From the NCBI GenBank assembly GCA_030847615.1, contig JAUMIR010000001.1, positions 268,397,187 through 268,461,186 of the forward strand: DNA of 64,000 nt, given 5' to 3'. Positions within the stretch are counted from its first letter, which is position 1; each line of letters opens with the position of its first letter. Source of the stretch: Gambelia wislizenii (taxonomy: Eukaryota > Chordata > Lepidosauria > Squamata > Crotaphytidae). The notes below the pieces were generated by a model that saw nothing but the letters and a program-made list of their open reading frames with translations, did no database searches and had not been told where the DNA came from. Both the position numbers and the translations under genes were made by a program. Shown here piece after piece: positions 10,550 through 21,632 of this stretch.

Positions 10550-11857
10550 AAGGATCCTGTAGTTACCCAGCCTCTTGCTGCCATATTGAGATAATTAAAA
10601 TTCCCCATATTAATATCTGACTTGAGTGGGGTTCCCACAAACCCTCAGTAATTCAGGTAACAGATGCTCGAGTAGTATGTGTCTGATAGTGAGAGTGTGT
10701 CCCTTTGACAACCTTACTTCATTTTTACTGTCAATCCAACTACAGTGGTGTCATGGATACTCCCATGACACCTTCTCCACTTCTAACTCACACAGTGCTA
10801 TCACAGGGGTAGAAAGCAAGAAACTCTTGATCTCCATTCTTTTGGAAGACTGATGAATCTCTATTTTTTATTTGATTTTGTCTAGAGAAGGTTGTACCCC
10901 CCCCAAAAACCCCACAATATTTTGCACAAAAATGTATTTTATCGAAAGCCACTTTTTGAAAATAAAGAAAAACATCACTCTCAAATTTCAAGAATGAAAT
11001 AAGCAAAGACTTGTATGCTTAGTGATAGTACAGAAGCAGAGATGAGAGCACAGATTATATTAATTGAAAGGTACTCCTTTCAAGAGATTAGCATGCTATG
11101 AAGTGTGCATTCTGAAATTTTGAATGCTGACATCCCATCACTCTTAGGGGAAAAAACATTGCAGCATTAACATTTTCCTGTACACTCTCCAGCACTATAA
11201 AGATTCTGTAAACCAGTGTCCATATTTGCGAGAAACAGTGTCAGCGTTCTCTGTGCAGATGAGTAGGTGCCCAGGACTCAAACACTAGATGGCAGCATTA
11301 TATGGCTTAACCAATTTTATTTTTCCTGAATTGAGTATTACAATGCTCCAAACCATTCAAGACACTTTTCAGCTTCCTCTTTCTAGCTGATCTTTATTTG
11401 CGGTTGGTTGGCCTGACTATGAGCTGAAGAACTCTTCAGACTGAAGTCTCTTACAGATTTTTTTTTAAAGTTGCATTTGATTTGCTTCAGTGCAATAAGA
11501 TTTTTATGTAAACCCTGTGGACAAGTTCCAGCTGATGTTCAAGGCATTATATAGCCTGACTTTGCGGACAACAGCCAGGTACTGCACCATTCCAACTGAA
11601 ATGTAAGAAACTGATAATTTCATCAATTAAAAATATCTCTTTAGTACAGTGCAAATGTTCAGAAAATTCAACAACAGTTCTCCTGAGGACTGCTTCTTGA
11701 GTTATATACAACTGCAAAATCTAGATAACCAGTAGTGTTGATGCCTAAAAATCCTGGGCCTTCCAACTGGTACATGGGTGGCTAAAGTCTGTAGCCAGAA
11801 TCCTGTTGGCACATTGAATTAGCAGCTGCACTTTTCCCCAGGTGAGGGAAGGCAGAC
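10550..11857. other. Unassigned non-coding stretch
   Basis: AT-rich sequence with no recognised repeat ends, domains or RNA genes. All frames are under 80 codons. Confidence 0.4.
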
Positions 11858-11860
11858 AAA

Positions 11861-12432
11861 GGACTTTATCAGACACATCAAATATGGTGTCATAACACCA
11901 CAAAAATGCAAAAGGGCGTGCATACCAGATGATGTCATCCTTTCACATTTATGTATCGGCAATAAGGCATTCTAATTTTATTGATGAGACAGATCGGCCG
12001 TGGTGCTTTTCTTCTGGCATTGCCAGAGTTTGAAACCTCATGCCTTTATTTCCTCGTGAATACAGCGTCAATGGCCATTCCGGCCAGAACACATCCAGGT
12101 GAGATCACGACATCCAGGTAGGTGATGCTCTTTTTATGAACCTCCTCTGTTTACTTGGGTCTTTTAAAATGTGTTTCTGTACTTTTGTGAACTTTTTGTG
12201 TGTTATTTTTGCTTTTATTTTTGAATTTCCCACGCTTGCGTCTTCTTGTGAGAATCCATGAGACTTCATTCCAGAAAGTGAAGGGAGCTCCATTCACTCC
12301 TCTGTCATTGCTGGGGCTGCTTTTGGATGGGATGAAAGGTAAGTGTGGTAAAGGGGGTTCTTTCACCATAATAAAAACATCACACATTACACCAGCAAAG
12401 GAACAGAAAAAGAGGGTGGTCTGATAAAGTTC
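11861..12432. mobile_element. Harbinger-like MITE (GGACTTTATCAGA type), inverted copy
   Basis: The ends GGACTTTATCAGACACATC and GGTCTGATAAAGTTC are flanked by AAA (11858-11860, 12433-12435). The interior at 11985-12045 matches the reverse complement of 3320-3400, so this is a member of the 2964-3518 family in the other orientation. It is 572 bp and non-coding; the 133-codon reverse frame is not a known protein. Confidence 0.7.
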
Positions 12433-12889
12433 AAAATCTGCCAGCTCCCAGCAGCCTATATCTCCAATGCCTTCCCTCCATGGCTGGGGCACCTGTGGCC
12501 CTTTTCTCCTTTTGCTCCCCGCTACAATGATGTAGTTATGCCAGTGGAGCACACCAAATGGATTTTGACTTATGACTTATAGATAATTTTAGCCCCAGTC
12601 TCTCTCTTTTTCTTTCTTTCTTTTGGTCAACCGATCACTGAAAGAAGGCAGCATATGGAGAGACTGCAACCCAGAATGCATATAAGAGAACAGCATCCAT
12701 CATCTCACTGACCTGTTCAGATACCTCTTCCTTTTCCTCTGGTTTCTAGAAAATCTTACTTTAACAATGTGCTGTATTATCTACATTTGTCATTTTTTCT
12801 TTTCCATGGGCATGCAGGTATACCTCAGTTCATGAAGTAAATACCCAGTCAGTTTTAAACTATGAATTCTAAATGGGTATATTTTAGGT

Positions 12890-13057
12890 TTAGGAGTGAT
12901 TTTAATGTAATGGTTGTTTTAATCCTATGTATTTTAACCTATGTGTTTAAATGGTTTTATGTTTTAGTTATTTGTTGTATTTTATTTCATGTTGTACCCT
13001 GTCTCAAGCCTTGGGGAGAGGCGGGTAAGAAATAAAATTATGTTGTTGTTGTTAAAT
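12890..13057 (+). mobile_element. LINE 3' tail (L2-like)
   Basis: The end 'ttggggagaggcgggtaaga' followed by AATAAAATTATG and (TTG)n is the typical 3' end of reptile L2/CR1-group LINEs. No RT frame remains, so the copy is heavily 5'-truncated. Confidence 0.5.
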
Positions 13058-13406
13058 GTGGAGCTGTTGTGGCTTGTTAGCTTTCCCCTTGTCTCCTTGT
13101 TTTACTGTTCACACATGCTAAGTAAGTGATTGCAAAGGCAGATACTATTTACCTTGCCTGTTGTAAGGAGGCACACATATCTATAGTTGGATTGGCTAGA
13201 ACAGAATCCTTCTCTTACCCTGTTCAAGTTTTGTTGCATTCTTTACTGAAACATCAAAGGTTTGTTGTTTCTCCAGCCCTCCTTCACCATCTTCCCAATG
13301 CCAATGCTGCTAAAACATGTTTCGACAAGGAAAGCAGGGGTGGGCAGACAGAAAAAGACTTTGTAAAAAGAAGCTTCTTTTGCAGAGGCTTTGTTAAGTG
13401 AAGTAT

Positions 13407-13977
13407 TGTCATGCACTGGCATTCCCAAACACAGTGACCAGCAGTTTTAGAGTTCAAAACAGAAAACTTTATTGGTACTGTAATCCAGAAAGCAAACCCT
13501 GCAGTGTCATTGCTCAGAATGACACTTAACTGGCAAACAATACAGTAAAAGCATATTCCATTCTCCCAAATCTGGCAGGCTACACAACAAATGGCTACCC
13601 ATTATCCCCTTTCCCTCTTTTCACAGTACTAGCATTCAACCCCTTTTCCCCAGAGCTGAGTCCCAGCTGCAGTACTTACCAAACCCTTCCCGACATCAAC
13701 CATATACTCCAGTGATTCCCAAACTCTAGTCCTCCAGGGATTTTGCACTTCAACTCCCAGAAGCCTTAGCCACCTTGGCCAATGATCAGGGATTCTGGGA
13801 GCTAAAGTTCCGAACACCTGGAGGACCAGAGTTTTGGAAACACTGATATACTCCGTTCAACAGTTCAGCTACACACTTGTTTACAAGCACAGAGAAATGC
13901 AAATACAATTACCTACAAGATTATACAGCAAAACTGATATTGGCAGGAAAAGGTCACATCCGGGACCGATCCTGACA
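13407..13977 (-). mobile_element. Solo LTR, minus orientation, interrupted by a hAT MITE
   Basis: The unit begins TGTCATGC and ends CCTGACA, the TG...CA inverted ends of an LTR, with AGTAT before and GGTAT after as a probable 5-bp duplication with one change. On the - strand AATAAA occurs at about 13469-13474, near the LTR's 3' end. No internal retroviral or Gypsy region adjoins it. A 136-bp hAT MITE plus its 8-bp duplication splits it. A related LTR start (TGTCAGGATCGGTCCC) occurs at 20330. Whether it is Gypsy or an endogenous retrovirus cannot be told from the LTR alone. Confidence 0.65.
13710..13845. mobile_element. hAT MITE with perfect 8-bp target duplication
   Basis: The ends CAGTGATTCCCAAACTCTAG and its inverted counterpart CCAGAGTTTTGGAAACACTG enclose a palindromic 136-bp core. 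ATATACTC lies immediately on both sides (13702-13709, 13846-13853). CAGTG ends plus an 8-bp duplication identify the hAT superfamily. This is the best-preserved member of a family also seen at 783, 5668, 14270, 34050, 37993 and 51830. Confidence 0.88.
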
Positions 13978-14099
13978 GGTATGCCTATATTTGTAATCGC
14001 TTTTATTTGCTTACCTGGCACCCAAGGTAGTTGGGTAAGAAGAAAAATGTGTATATTATTATTGCAACACCAGGCCAGAAGAACGAGGACACAGCTTTG

Positions 14100-14180
14100 A
14101 AGGGGAGAGTGTGTGTGTGCGCGCATGTGTGCATGTGCATGTGCATGTGTGTGCATGCACAAAACACATGCACACACATG
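14100..14180. repeat. (TG)n/(GTGCAT)n microsatellite
   Basis: An alternating purine-pyrimidine tract of TG, CG and GTGCAT units. It can form Z-DNA in principle. It produces spurious frames on both strands. Confidence 0.85.
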
Positions 14181-14269
14181 TATACTCAGAACTATTCAGT
14201 CCATGAGATTCCAGTTTTAGGGAACAGGGCTTCCAAGCAGCCTTACATTTCTCAAGCACATGATTTGTA

Positions 14270-14388
14270 GCACTCCAATGCTTTGGACTGCAATTTCCAG
14301 AGCACTTGGCCACTATCATAGCTGGCTAGGGTCTCTGGGAGCTGAAGCCCAAAATATCTGGAGGACCAAAGGCTGAGAACCACTGCCC
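14270..14388. mobile_element. hAT MITE of the CAGTG foldback family
   Basis: The inverted halves 'ttggactgcaatttccagag' and 'ctctgggagctgaagcccaa', and the end 'tgagaaccactg', match the family at 13710-13845. The left end is eroded. Confidence 0.6.
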
Positions 14389-14791
14389 CAAAGCATTCAC
14401 TACATGTTGGCCCTGCTAACTATGGAGATATTATGAGGGAAGGAGGAAGCCTGGAGTGGAGAAAGATAAAGCCCAGCCCGGAAAAAAACCAAGGAAAATC
14501 TATAGATGCTGGCTGCAAAAGCCTTTGACTTCACATTGCCTTTATCTGTTTGCAAAACATGTTATAGATGGCCTAACTGACCTCTCCTTCCTGCAGAAGG
14601 GGTTAAATTCCACTCAATAGTCTACATTAATGTACAAATATAACTGATTCAATTCCCTTGATGCCAAACATCCAGAAGACCACCCAATAGGGATTTAATT
14701 ATCAGTATTACATCTTTTTAACTCATTGTTTTGCCACATAGGAGAGTTGATGTGATGGACTAGTTAAGAGAGTTGGGTTGGAATCTGGAAG

Positions 14792-15230
14792 GCCTTGTCT
14801 ACACTGGCAAAAAAAACTGTGGACTCACCCCAAATCTGGCATTGGCAGTCCAAATGACATACAGCTACTTCCATGGAAGATCTGCATTTTTTTTAATTGC
14901 CCCTAACCCAACTTTGTTCTGAACTAAGCAACGTTGGAGAAAACACCATGGTATCCTGGAAACTCTGGAGTGACCTCAGGGTCTTTTGCTGTCTGGACAG
15001 CTGGACTGGGTTCAATTTGGCCTGATCCAGTTGTCCACATGCAAATGCAGTGCCACCTCCCTTACCTTGTGTTGAGCAGTGCAGGGAAGGGGATGGATCT
15101 CCATCGGAGCCACTGCAGCCACTTCCTTGCCCGCCAAGGAGCTCTGTGGAAAGCCTGCCCGATGCACTACTGCTTCTGCTGAAGTCAGAATGGGTGCCCG
15201 GATATGTGATCCACAAGGAAGGGGGAGCTC
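14792..15230 (+). mobile_element. Harbinger-like element fragment (GGCCTTGTCTACAC end)
   Basis: The left end GGCCTTGTCTACACTGGC resembles the TIR GGACTTGTCTACACCAGC of 19789-20276. The right end was not found. The interior at 15100-15215 is matched in reverse by 15727-15825. The frames here (80-107 codons, both strands) are shadows with no domain. Confidence 0.5.
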
Positions 15231-15714
15231 TACCCCCTCCTCATTGTGCCCACTCAGTAATAGGCTCACTGAGAGGTACCTGGCACTGCCTGGGAACGAA
15301 CTAGACCCAGGAGTAGCCAAAGAGCAGATAAACTACACATCAGAATAGGGCTTGAAAAACAAAGGTTTCAGCTAGCAGGCTTTATCACTGCTCTGACCCA
15401 CTTTCACCCACAATAATAAGATGTACAGGCAGCAAGTTCCTCCCAATAATATCTGGAGGTTTTATCTTCAATTCTAGTACAAAATAAACACAGAATATAT
15501 ACAGAAAACCTCGATAACAAATGCAACAGCAATTCTCAAAAAATCCAGCCCTTCTCAACACCAAACCACAACAGCAACTCTGCAGAGTATATCTCTATAG
15601 GCGTGTCTGGCTAGTCACCTTCTGACAGCTGTGCACACACCCACTTCAGCTGTGCTAGCAGAGTGGTCTGTTGCTTCAATATTTTCATTCTGCACTTAAA
15701 GAGATATTATCCCG
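15231..15714. other. Unassigned non-coding stretch between two related repeats
   Basis: No TIRs or coding signal are recognised. The reverse strand has AATAAA-like and TGT-rich sequence, but no LTR ends could be paired. Confidence 0.3.
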
Positions 15715-15985
15715 ACACATTGAACACACGGGCACCCCATTCTTATCTCAGCAGAAGTAATGGGACACCAGAGAGGCTTTCCACAGAGCTCCTCGACCAG
15801 TGAGGAAGTGGCTGCGGCAGCTCCAAAAACAGAGGACAGGCCAGCAGAGCTGATGTTATGTTGGCCTGGCTGGCACATATGGACAATGACGGTCATTGCA
15901 CCCAGTGTGTATGGCCGTCCTTGTGATCAATCTGAGGCCAGTCTGAAGCATAATGCTCCAGAGCCCAAAGGTCTAGTAAGTAATC
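15715..15985 (-). mobile_element. Second, inverted copy of the 14.8-15.2 kb repeat
   Basis: The segment with 'ggctttccacagagctcc' and 'ggaagtggctgc' is the reverse complement of 15110-15160 with small changes, so two copies face each other over about 0.5 kb. The 5' part at 15864-15965 also matches 4190-4345. Confidence 0.55.
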
Positions 15986-16277
15986 AAACTCATCTGGCAA
16001 TTGTGGACCAATCACTCTCTCCAGTTGAGCTATCTCATGAGGTTGTTGTGAAAATAAAATGGGGAAAAGAGCCAGGTAGGGCACCTCGATCTCATTGGAG
16101 GAAACATGAAATAATAAATAAGTCATATGCTTGTTACCTGAACAAGGAGGAGTTTAATTGCTATAAACTGTCCTGCTCATTAGTTTCTGTTCAATCTTAG
16201 TAAAAAATAAAATAAAAGTCGTTTAGCAGAGGATTTTTTTTTTTAGTGCCAAATATACCATTCTCTATAGCAGGACA

Positions 16278-16680
16278 GGTGGCCCTTCAGATTTTGTTGG
16301 ACTCCCAGTTCCTGGCCAATGGTGAGAGATGAGGGGAGAAGGAGATCATTAACAGGTAGAGGTCCACAGGATCCCTAGATTTGGTCTATAATGTAGTCTG
16401 GTTCATTGTACACTGGGGTACTTATTTACTTGTTTGTTTCCCAGTCTATAACTTCCAAACTGGTAGATTCCTTATTATATCAGCTGACCTTTCTTATGAC
16501 ATGACCTGTCAACAGTCCTTATCTACACTGGACCTGCCCAACTGCTTAACCAGATCCTGAAATCTACTGAAGTTTGGGACCACCACCCAGCCTTAAGCCT
16601 GTGGTGGGAACTGTGGCCCTCCAGATGTCCTTGGACTACAACTCCCAGCATTCTTCACCACTGGCCGTGGTGGCTAGCAT
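16278..16680. repeat. Two half-copies of CAGTG-type foldback repeats
   Basis: 16278-16335 ('gtggcccttcagattttgtt') and 16600-16680 ('ctgtggccctccagatgtcc', 'ggactacaactcccagcatt') each look like the left half of the hAT foldback family. The sequence between them is unassigned. Confidence 0.45.
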
Positions 16681-16684
16681 TAAT

Positions 16685-17330
16685 GGTTCTACACCACCAA
16701 TATTATCATTACCAGCAGCTTTCTGTTACTAGAAGACAAGGAACAAAATGGGAGAAGACCAAGGGAGTAGTTAAGCCTATGATAATGTTGAAAGCAGCCT
16801 CTGCTATAATTAAGAAAAGGAAAGAAATTGATATGAATTGCATTTTACACCTCATGAGACTTTGAATGGAACAAAGTGCATCTTGCTTCAGAAATCCATA
16901 CATTTGTGAAGTGTTCAATGAGTTGTGGAGGCTAGAAAGTGACATAAAGCCATGGATACACTTGGGGAAAAAATGCACAGTTAAAACACATGGGGGAATT
17001 TTAAAAAGTCCAACCTCCCAGAATGAAACAGGGGTAGAATGAGAATGTTGGTAGGAAGCTGAGAATGGGCACAGCTGATTTTCACAATCCTGGCAACAAC
17101 TATTTATGGGAAGTTGGAGGTTGCCAACAAATTTGCATGGCTTAAGTTGCCCTGACATTCCCAAACATGGTGGGTGTGTCAGCCTGGGAATGTCACAACA
17201 TTTCCAAGGAGACACTTGAACTTCAGAGCAATGGGATTTTCCCATGCAAGAAGCTTTTAAACTGTGCTAAAAATAAGGAGATGCAACATGGTATGGGGAT
17301 TCCCTAGCCTGCTGGCCCAATGGATCCCGT
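16685..17330. other. Unassigned non-coding stretch
   Basis: No repeat ends recognised. The 178-codon reverse frame at 16709-17245 has no domain, signal peptide or splice context that I can support, and is best treated as a chance frame. Confidence 0.35.
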
Positions 17331-17332
17331 TC

Positions 17333-17535
17333 ATAGAATCATAGAGTTGGAAGAGACCACAAGGGCCATCCAGTCCAACCCCAGTCTGCCATACAGGAAT
17401 ACACAACCAAATCATTCCTGACAGATGGCCATCTAGCTTCTGCTTAAAAACCTCTTCTTCTTCCTAGTTCCTAGCTCTTCCTAATGTTTAGGCGGAACCT
17501 CTTTTCCTGTGAGCCCCACTTACAGATAGCCTGAA
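17333..17535 (-). mobile_element. CR1 LINE 3' end
   Basis: Read on the - strand it ends with the CR1 signature 'tggactggatggcccttgtg', then 'gtctcttccaactctatga' and the octamer-like ATTCTATG. Only 3' UTR remains. It lies just beyond a second CR1 3' end in the same orientation. Confidence 0.8.
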
Positions 17536-17542
17536 GTTGCTT

Positions 17543-18340
17543 AGAATCATAGAATCATAGAATTGTAGAGTTGGAAGAGACCACAAGGGCCATCTAGTCC
17601 AACCCCCTGCCATGCAGGAATCACAATCAAAGCATCCCTGACAGATGGCCATCCAGCCTCTTTTTAAAGACCTCCAAGGAAGACCTCCCACCACGCTCCA
17701 AGGGAGTGTGTTCCACTGCCGAACAGCTCTTACTGTCAGAAAGTTCCTCCTAATGTTGAGGTGGAATCTCTGTTCCTAGAGCTTGCATCCATTGCTCCTT
17801 GTTCTAGTCTCTGGAGCAGCAGAAAACAAGCTTGCTCCATCCTCAATGTGACACCCCTTCAAATACTTAAACAGGGCTATCATATCACCCCTTAACTGTT
17901 TTTTTTTTCCAGGCTAAACATACCCAGCTCCCTAAGTCTTTCCTCATAAGACATGGTTTCCAGACCTTTCACCATTTTAGTCACCCTCCTCTGGACACGC
18001 TCCAATTTGTCAATATCCTTTTTGAATTGTGGTGCCCAGAACTGGACACAGTATTCTAGGTGAGGCCTGACCAAGGCAGAATAGAGTGGCACTATTACTT
18101 CCCTATTCTAGACACTATACTTCTATTGATGCAGCCCAAAATCGTATTGGCCTTTTTAGCTGCCGCATCACACTGTTGACTCATGTTCAATTTGTGGTCT
18201 ACTAGGACTCCTAGATCCCTTTCGCATGTAGTCTTGTTCAGCCAGGTCTCCCCCATCCTGTATCTATGCATTTCGTTTTTCCGCCCTAAGTGCAGTATCT
18301 TACATTTCTCCATATTGAATTTCATTTTGTTAGCTATGAG
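17543..18340 (-). mobile_element. CR1 LINE 3' portion with partial reverse transcriptase
   Basis: The ATTCTATG-repeat end at 17544-17565, the 3' UTR, and C-terminal ORF2 to about 18330. CR1 retrotransposes by target-primed reverse transcription and usually leaves 5'-truncated copies, as here. It continues in two frames (see the remnant ORF entry). No target duplication was identified. Confidence 0.88.
17892..18325 (-). pseudogene. CR1 ORF2 C-terminal remnant
   Basis: Two - strand frames (18095-18325 and 17892-18092) together cover the end of the CR1 RT protein. The first has 'KCKILHLGRKN' and 'WLNKTTCERDLGVLVDHKLN'; the second has '[18 protein letters not shown]' and '[14 protein letters not shown]'. 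These are the post-catalytic connection region; the catalytic box itself is missing. A stop/frameshift near 18093 separates the frames, so it is not functional. Confidence 0.9.
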
Positions 18341-18554
18341 CTTGTGAGCTCATAGGGGCTTACATCCATTTGATAAGCTAGTATCCTAATTCTAGCTATG
18401 TTTACTTAAGAAGAAAATCCCACTGTGATCACTGAAGTTCAATGGGAGTACATCCTGTTAGCAGGGATTTAGTCAGCAGGGATTATTTCCACATAAATGT
18501 TTATAGCATTGGGGTCTAAAATGCCTATCAGATCTGAGAAAGGTTATTAGTATC

Positions 18555-18745
18555 ATCATCATCTTCTTCTTCTTCTTCTTCTTTTCCTCTTCTTCTTGCT
18601 CTGCTTATAGTCACTTTTCAGGCCTTTTGGCAGAGTATTTATATGAAATATATTTTAATATTTTTTCTAGTATAACTTTGTAACTTGGTTTTACTTTTGG
18701 TAGGTTTTAAGCACCTAAATGTGTTCGAAGAAGAAGAAGAAGACG
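18555..18745. repeat. (CTT)n and (GAA)n simple repeats
   Basis: A TTC/TCT run at 18560-18597 and an AAG/GAA run at 18726-18745 face each other over about 130 bp. Low-complexity, non-coding. Confidence 0.7.
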
Positions 18746-18748
18746 ACA

Positions 18749-18830
18749 TACAGTCAAACCTCATATCCATGTGGGTTCAGTTCCCAGACTTATCACAGAT
18801 ACCAAAAACTGTAAATAAACAGTGAACCCT
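18749..18830 (+). mobile_element. Tigger-like MITE fragment (CATATCCATG type)
   Basis: ACAGTCAAACCTCATATCCA starts a fragment matching the first 80 bp of the element at 34670-34898 (TIR, then 'gttcagttcccag' and 'ataccaaaaactgt'). The rest is missing. Confidence 0.6.
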
Positions 18831-19046
18831 ATTAAAATAAAGGACTTTAAAGGCCTGCTTGAAAAGAAAAGTCTTTGCCTGTCGGTGAAAAAAAAATCAG
18901 GGAGGAGGCCACCTAGCCTCTTGTGGAAAGGCATCCCAAAGGGTGGTTCGTTTGGTTTTCTTGTGTCAGCTATTGTCTTTCCACTCTTCAGCACTCAATT
19001 TCTAGAAAGTGAGGTGAGCAAGCCTACCTTGAATAATTTTGCTCAG

Positions 19047-19496
19047 GAGTGGTCTAGATGGTAAAAATGAACCTAATAGAATTTGCAGAGAATACCTTTT
19101 GTCCCAATGAGATTCCCATGATGATTCACCGTATTCAGAAAGGAGTGGGACCAAAACCTGCAGGGGAAAAGCCTTTGCGGTTTGCCAGCAATGAAGTGGC
19201 TGGAAGCACCATTTTGGAGTTTTGTGTTGCTGATCATGTGCCTTTTTTGCTGCACTGTGGTAACCAAACAGCTTTTTTAATTGGAAGGTTGCACTTACAC
19301 ACCTTTGATTTGCAGTTAAAAAAAATACTGTGCAGCGGTGACAACTTGTGGAAAATAATAACGTGAGTAATTCTCAGCCACCATGGTGATTCGCAGGCAT
19401 TTCAAACACGGATGGCTTCGCATACCAGTGATTTTGCCAATGGACCGTGGAGACAAATGAACAGCAATCCACATATCTTCTCATCTAGACAACCTC
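19047..19496. mobile_element. Harbinger-like MITE (GTCTAGATGG type), ends decayed
   Basis: The left AGTGGTCTAGATGGT and right CTCATCTAGACAACC are inverted. The left interior (attcaccgtattcagaaagg) resembles 36492-36590 inside the better-defined element at 36.5 kb. No clear 3-bp duplication. The 102-codon + frame inside it is not a recognised protein. Confidence 0.5.
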
Positions 19497-19788
19497 CCAG
19501 ATATTATCCAGAAGATTAGCATTGTTACTCCGCTGGGAGGGGGAAAACAGTCTGAATGTGCTCAAGGAAAATGTGTTTAGCTCCATTGCTCCAGGACTGA
19601 ACCACAGGTATTGAGATGAGTTCCAAGGCTGAGACTTCTCAGCTGAGGTTAAATTGGACTTCACAACCAATCTGGAAGAGATGTTGTAGGCTGAGAAAGA
19701 GAATGGCCAAAGCTATTTGAATTTCACAACGCACTCTTATTATATCTAATTCATTCGTGAGTTATACCCTCTGAGTAACAGACACCTA

Positions 19789-20276
19789 GGACTTGTCTAC
19801 ACCAGCCATATACCCAGCTTGCCCTTGTTCTAGAGCCCTGCAGTCCAGATGATGCAGGGCATTTACCCCGATCTGTCCCTGGGCAGTCCTCACAACCCCA
19901 GGGCAGATACGGGGCTGAAACAGGAGCAAGCCGGGATAGGGCCCTTTACCACATTTCAAGATAATGTCCAGTTTAATCTGGTACCACCGGATCGGGCACT
20001 GTGTGTCCGTGGGAGTCTGTCCCAGAACACAATTCCTTCCTACTGTTGCCAGCAACCTGGCTCTCCCAGAAGCCAGGCACAGGTCCCTCAGCACGTGTCC
20101 TGGCTTCCATGTCAGCCTAGAAAATAGGGAAGGCAGCAGTGGCAGCAGCAATGGGCTGCCATCCCTGTGTGGACTCCAGCCTGTTTTCTTCAGTTAATGG
20201 GGGAAAGGCAAACCAGCTCCAGAGGCAGGATATGCCATCAGGTAGCTGGCATATTCTGGCTAGTGTAGATGAGCCC
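19789..20276 (+). mobile_element. PIF/Harbinger-like MITE with CTA duplication
   Basis: The ends GGACTTGTCTACAC and GTGTAGATGAGCCC are inverted (11 of 14 positions) and flanked by CTA on both sides (19786-19788, 20277-20279). It is 488 bp. The interior matches the element at 927-1982 in reverse. The chance frames of 74-121 codons cross it on both strands. Confidence 0.7.
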
Positions 20277-20329
20277 CTAGTGTTATATATAAGGTCCTGT
20301 GAGACAAATGGAAGCTCTGAGGATAATTC

Positions 20330-20530
20330 TGTCAGGATCGGTCCCAGATATGAACAGCACTAAAAGAACAGTTTTAGTGCTGTTCTTTTTTCTATTCTAT
20401 CATTTTGCGGCTAATTGTGTTTTCATTCTTTTCTGCTTGCTAACAAGCTGGTATTGTACTAGGAGACAAGGGAGGATATGTTACATGTCTGCAACCGTAT
20501 GAGTAAAATGTGCACCTGGGGCCACCATGA
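20330..20530 (+). mobile_element. LTR 5' fragment related to 13407-13977
   Basis: TGTCAGGATCGGTCCC matches the start of the solo LTR at 13977 (read on the - strand), and 'ctaattgtgttttcattctt' aligns with its next 100 bp. An extra 34-bp perfect hairpin (20352-20385) is present here and absent in the other copy. The LTR end was not found. Confidence 0.55.
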
Positions 20531-20839
20531 GAATAATGGGATATGCTTACTTTCCATGAAAAAGGAGAGATGGGCTGATGGATAGCCAATGCCTGTATAG
20601 CCTACCAGATTTGTAGATTGAAAATAATTTTTATTCTAATGCTTTGTAAATACAGTAGTTTTCATTTTGAACAACAATTTTATAGGGTTAACGCTTTAGA
20701 TTACTGTGCTAATAATGTTTACTGCTTAACTCTGAAACTGATGGTTACTGAGTCTGAAGAAGCCATTACATGACAAATTCAGACTGTGGAAAATAATATG
20801 GAAGAAAGGCTAACTCCCCCCAGCACTGGAGCTGATTCG

Positions 20840-21370
20840 TGTTCCTGTACCTGCCTGGGGACCTCATCCAGCCCAACTAGAATTTGGCTCTGAAGGATGC
20901 TTGAATCCTGGGGTTTTTTCAGCTGCAGCCCAACACTTTAACCACTACGCCACACTAACTCTCCTGGTGGTACCTCTCTGTCTAGTTGCCAAGAGGCAAT
21001 CTCAAAATTGAAACATTCTGCTGTTATTGGAACTGAGCCATTACTGTGGACTCAACTGGTCTGAGCTGGGGCTTCCAGTTTCAGTTGTGAGTGCAGCTAG
21101 GTAATTTTACAGCCTGGACTTTATGATTTGATGGGAGAGGGTGATGTTTCACTTGTCTGTGTTTCACTTCAGTTGAAAAGCACACAACTCTCTCCTCTCC
21201 CACCAACAATTCCATACTTTACAACTGCTTTTTCATTTCCTGATAAGTTAGAGCAAAACACACACAGAGAGATTGCATCTGTGATAAGAAAGAAAGAGAG
21301 TCTTGTAGCATCATCATGATTTGTTGTTCTGTGCCTTTGAGTCATTTTTGACACTTACAGGGAACTAAGA
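20840..21370. repeat. SINE scraps
   Basis: At 20935-20968 'aaccactacgccacac' is a reverse A-box end of a tRNA-type SINE. At 21318-21365 'ttgttgttctgtgcctttga' looks like a SINE tail on the - strand. The sequence between them is unassigned. Confidence 0.4.
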
Positions 21371-21399
21371 AATATGGTTAGAAAACTCCTGCATCCAAT

Positions 21400-21632
21400 A
21401 TTGTTGTTGCTGTGTGCCCTCAAGTCATTTCTGACTTATGGTGACCCTAAGGCAACCCTGTGATGGGGCTTTCTTGGCAGAATTTGGTCAGAGGGGGTTT
21501 GTTCTTGCCTTCCTCTGAGGCTGAGAGAGTGTGACTTGCCCAAGGTCACCATGGGTTTCCATGGCTGAGTGGGAATCTGAACCCTGGTCTCCCAGTGTTC
21601 TAGTCAGACACACAAACCACTACACCACGCTT
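21400..21632 (-). mobile_element. Sauria-type tRNA SINE
   Basis: Read on the - strand: tRNA-like head ('gtggtgtagtggtttgtgt', A and B boxes in 'gggttcagattcccac'), body 'gtcacactctctcagcctca', and the Bov-B-like tail 'gtcaccataagtcagaaatg' ending in (CAACA)n. Such SINEs are transcribed by Pol III and moved by Bov-B enzymes. The copy is near full length. Confidence 0.88.

Noticed and set aside
14031..14319. Cys/His-rich small proteins
   Set aside because: Produced by the (TG)n/(GTGCAT)n microsatellite read on either strand.
16709..17245. 178-codon - strand frame as a gene
   Set aside because: No recognisable domain, no splice or promoter context; Ser/Cys/Phe-rich as expected from AT-rich chance sequence.
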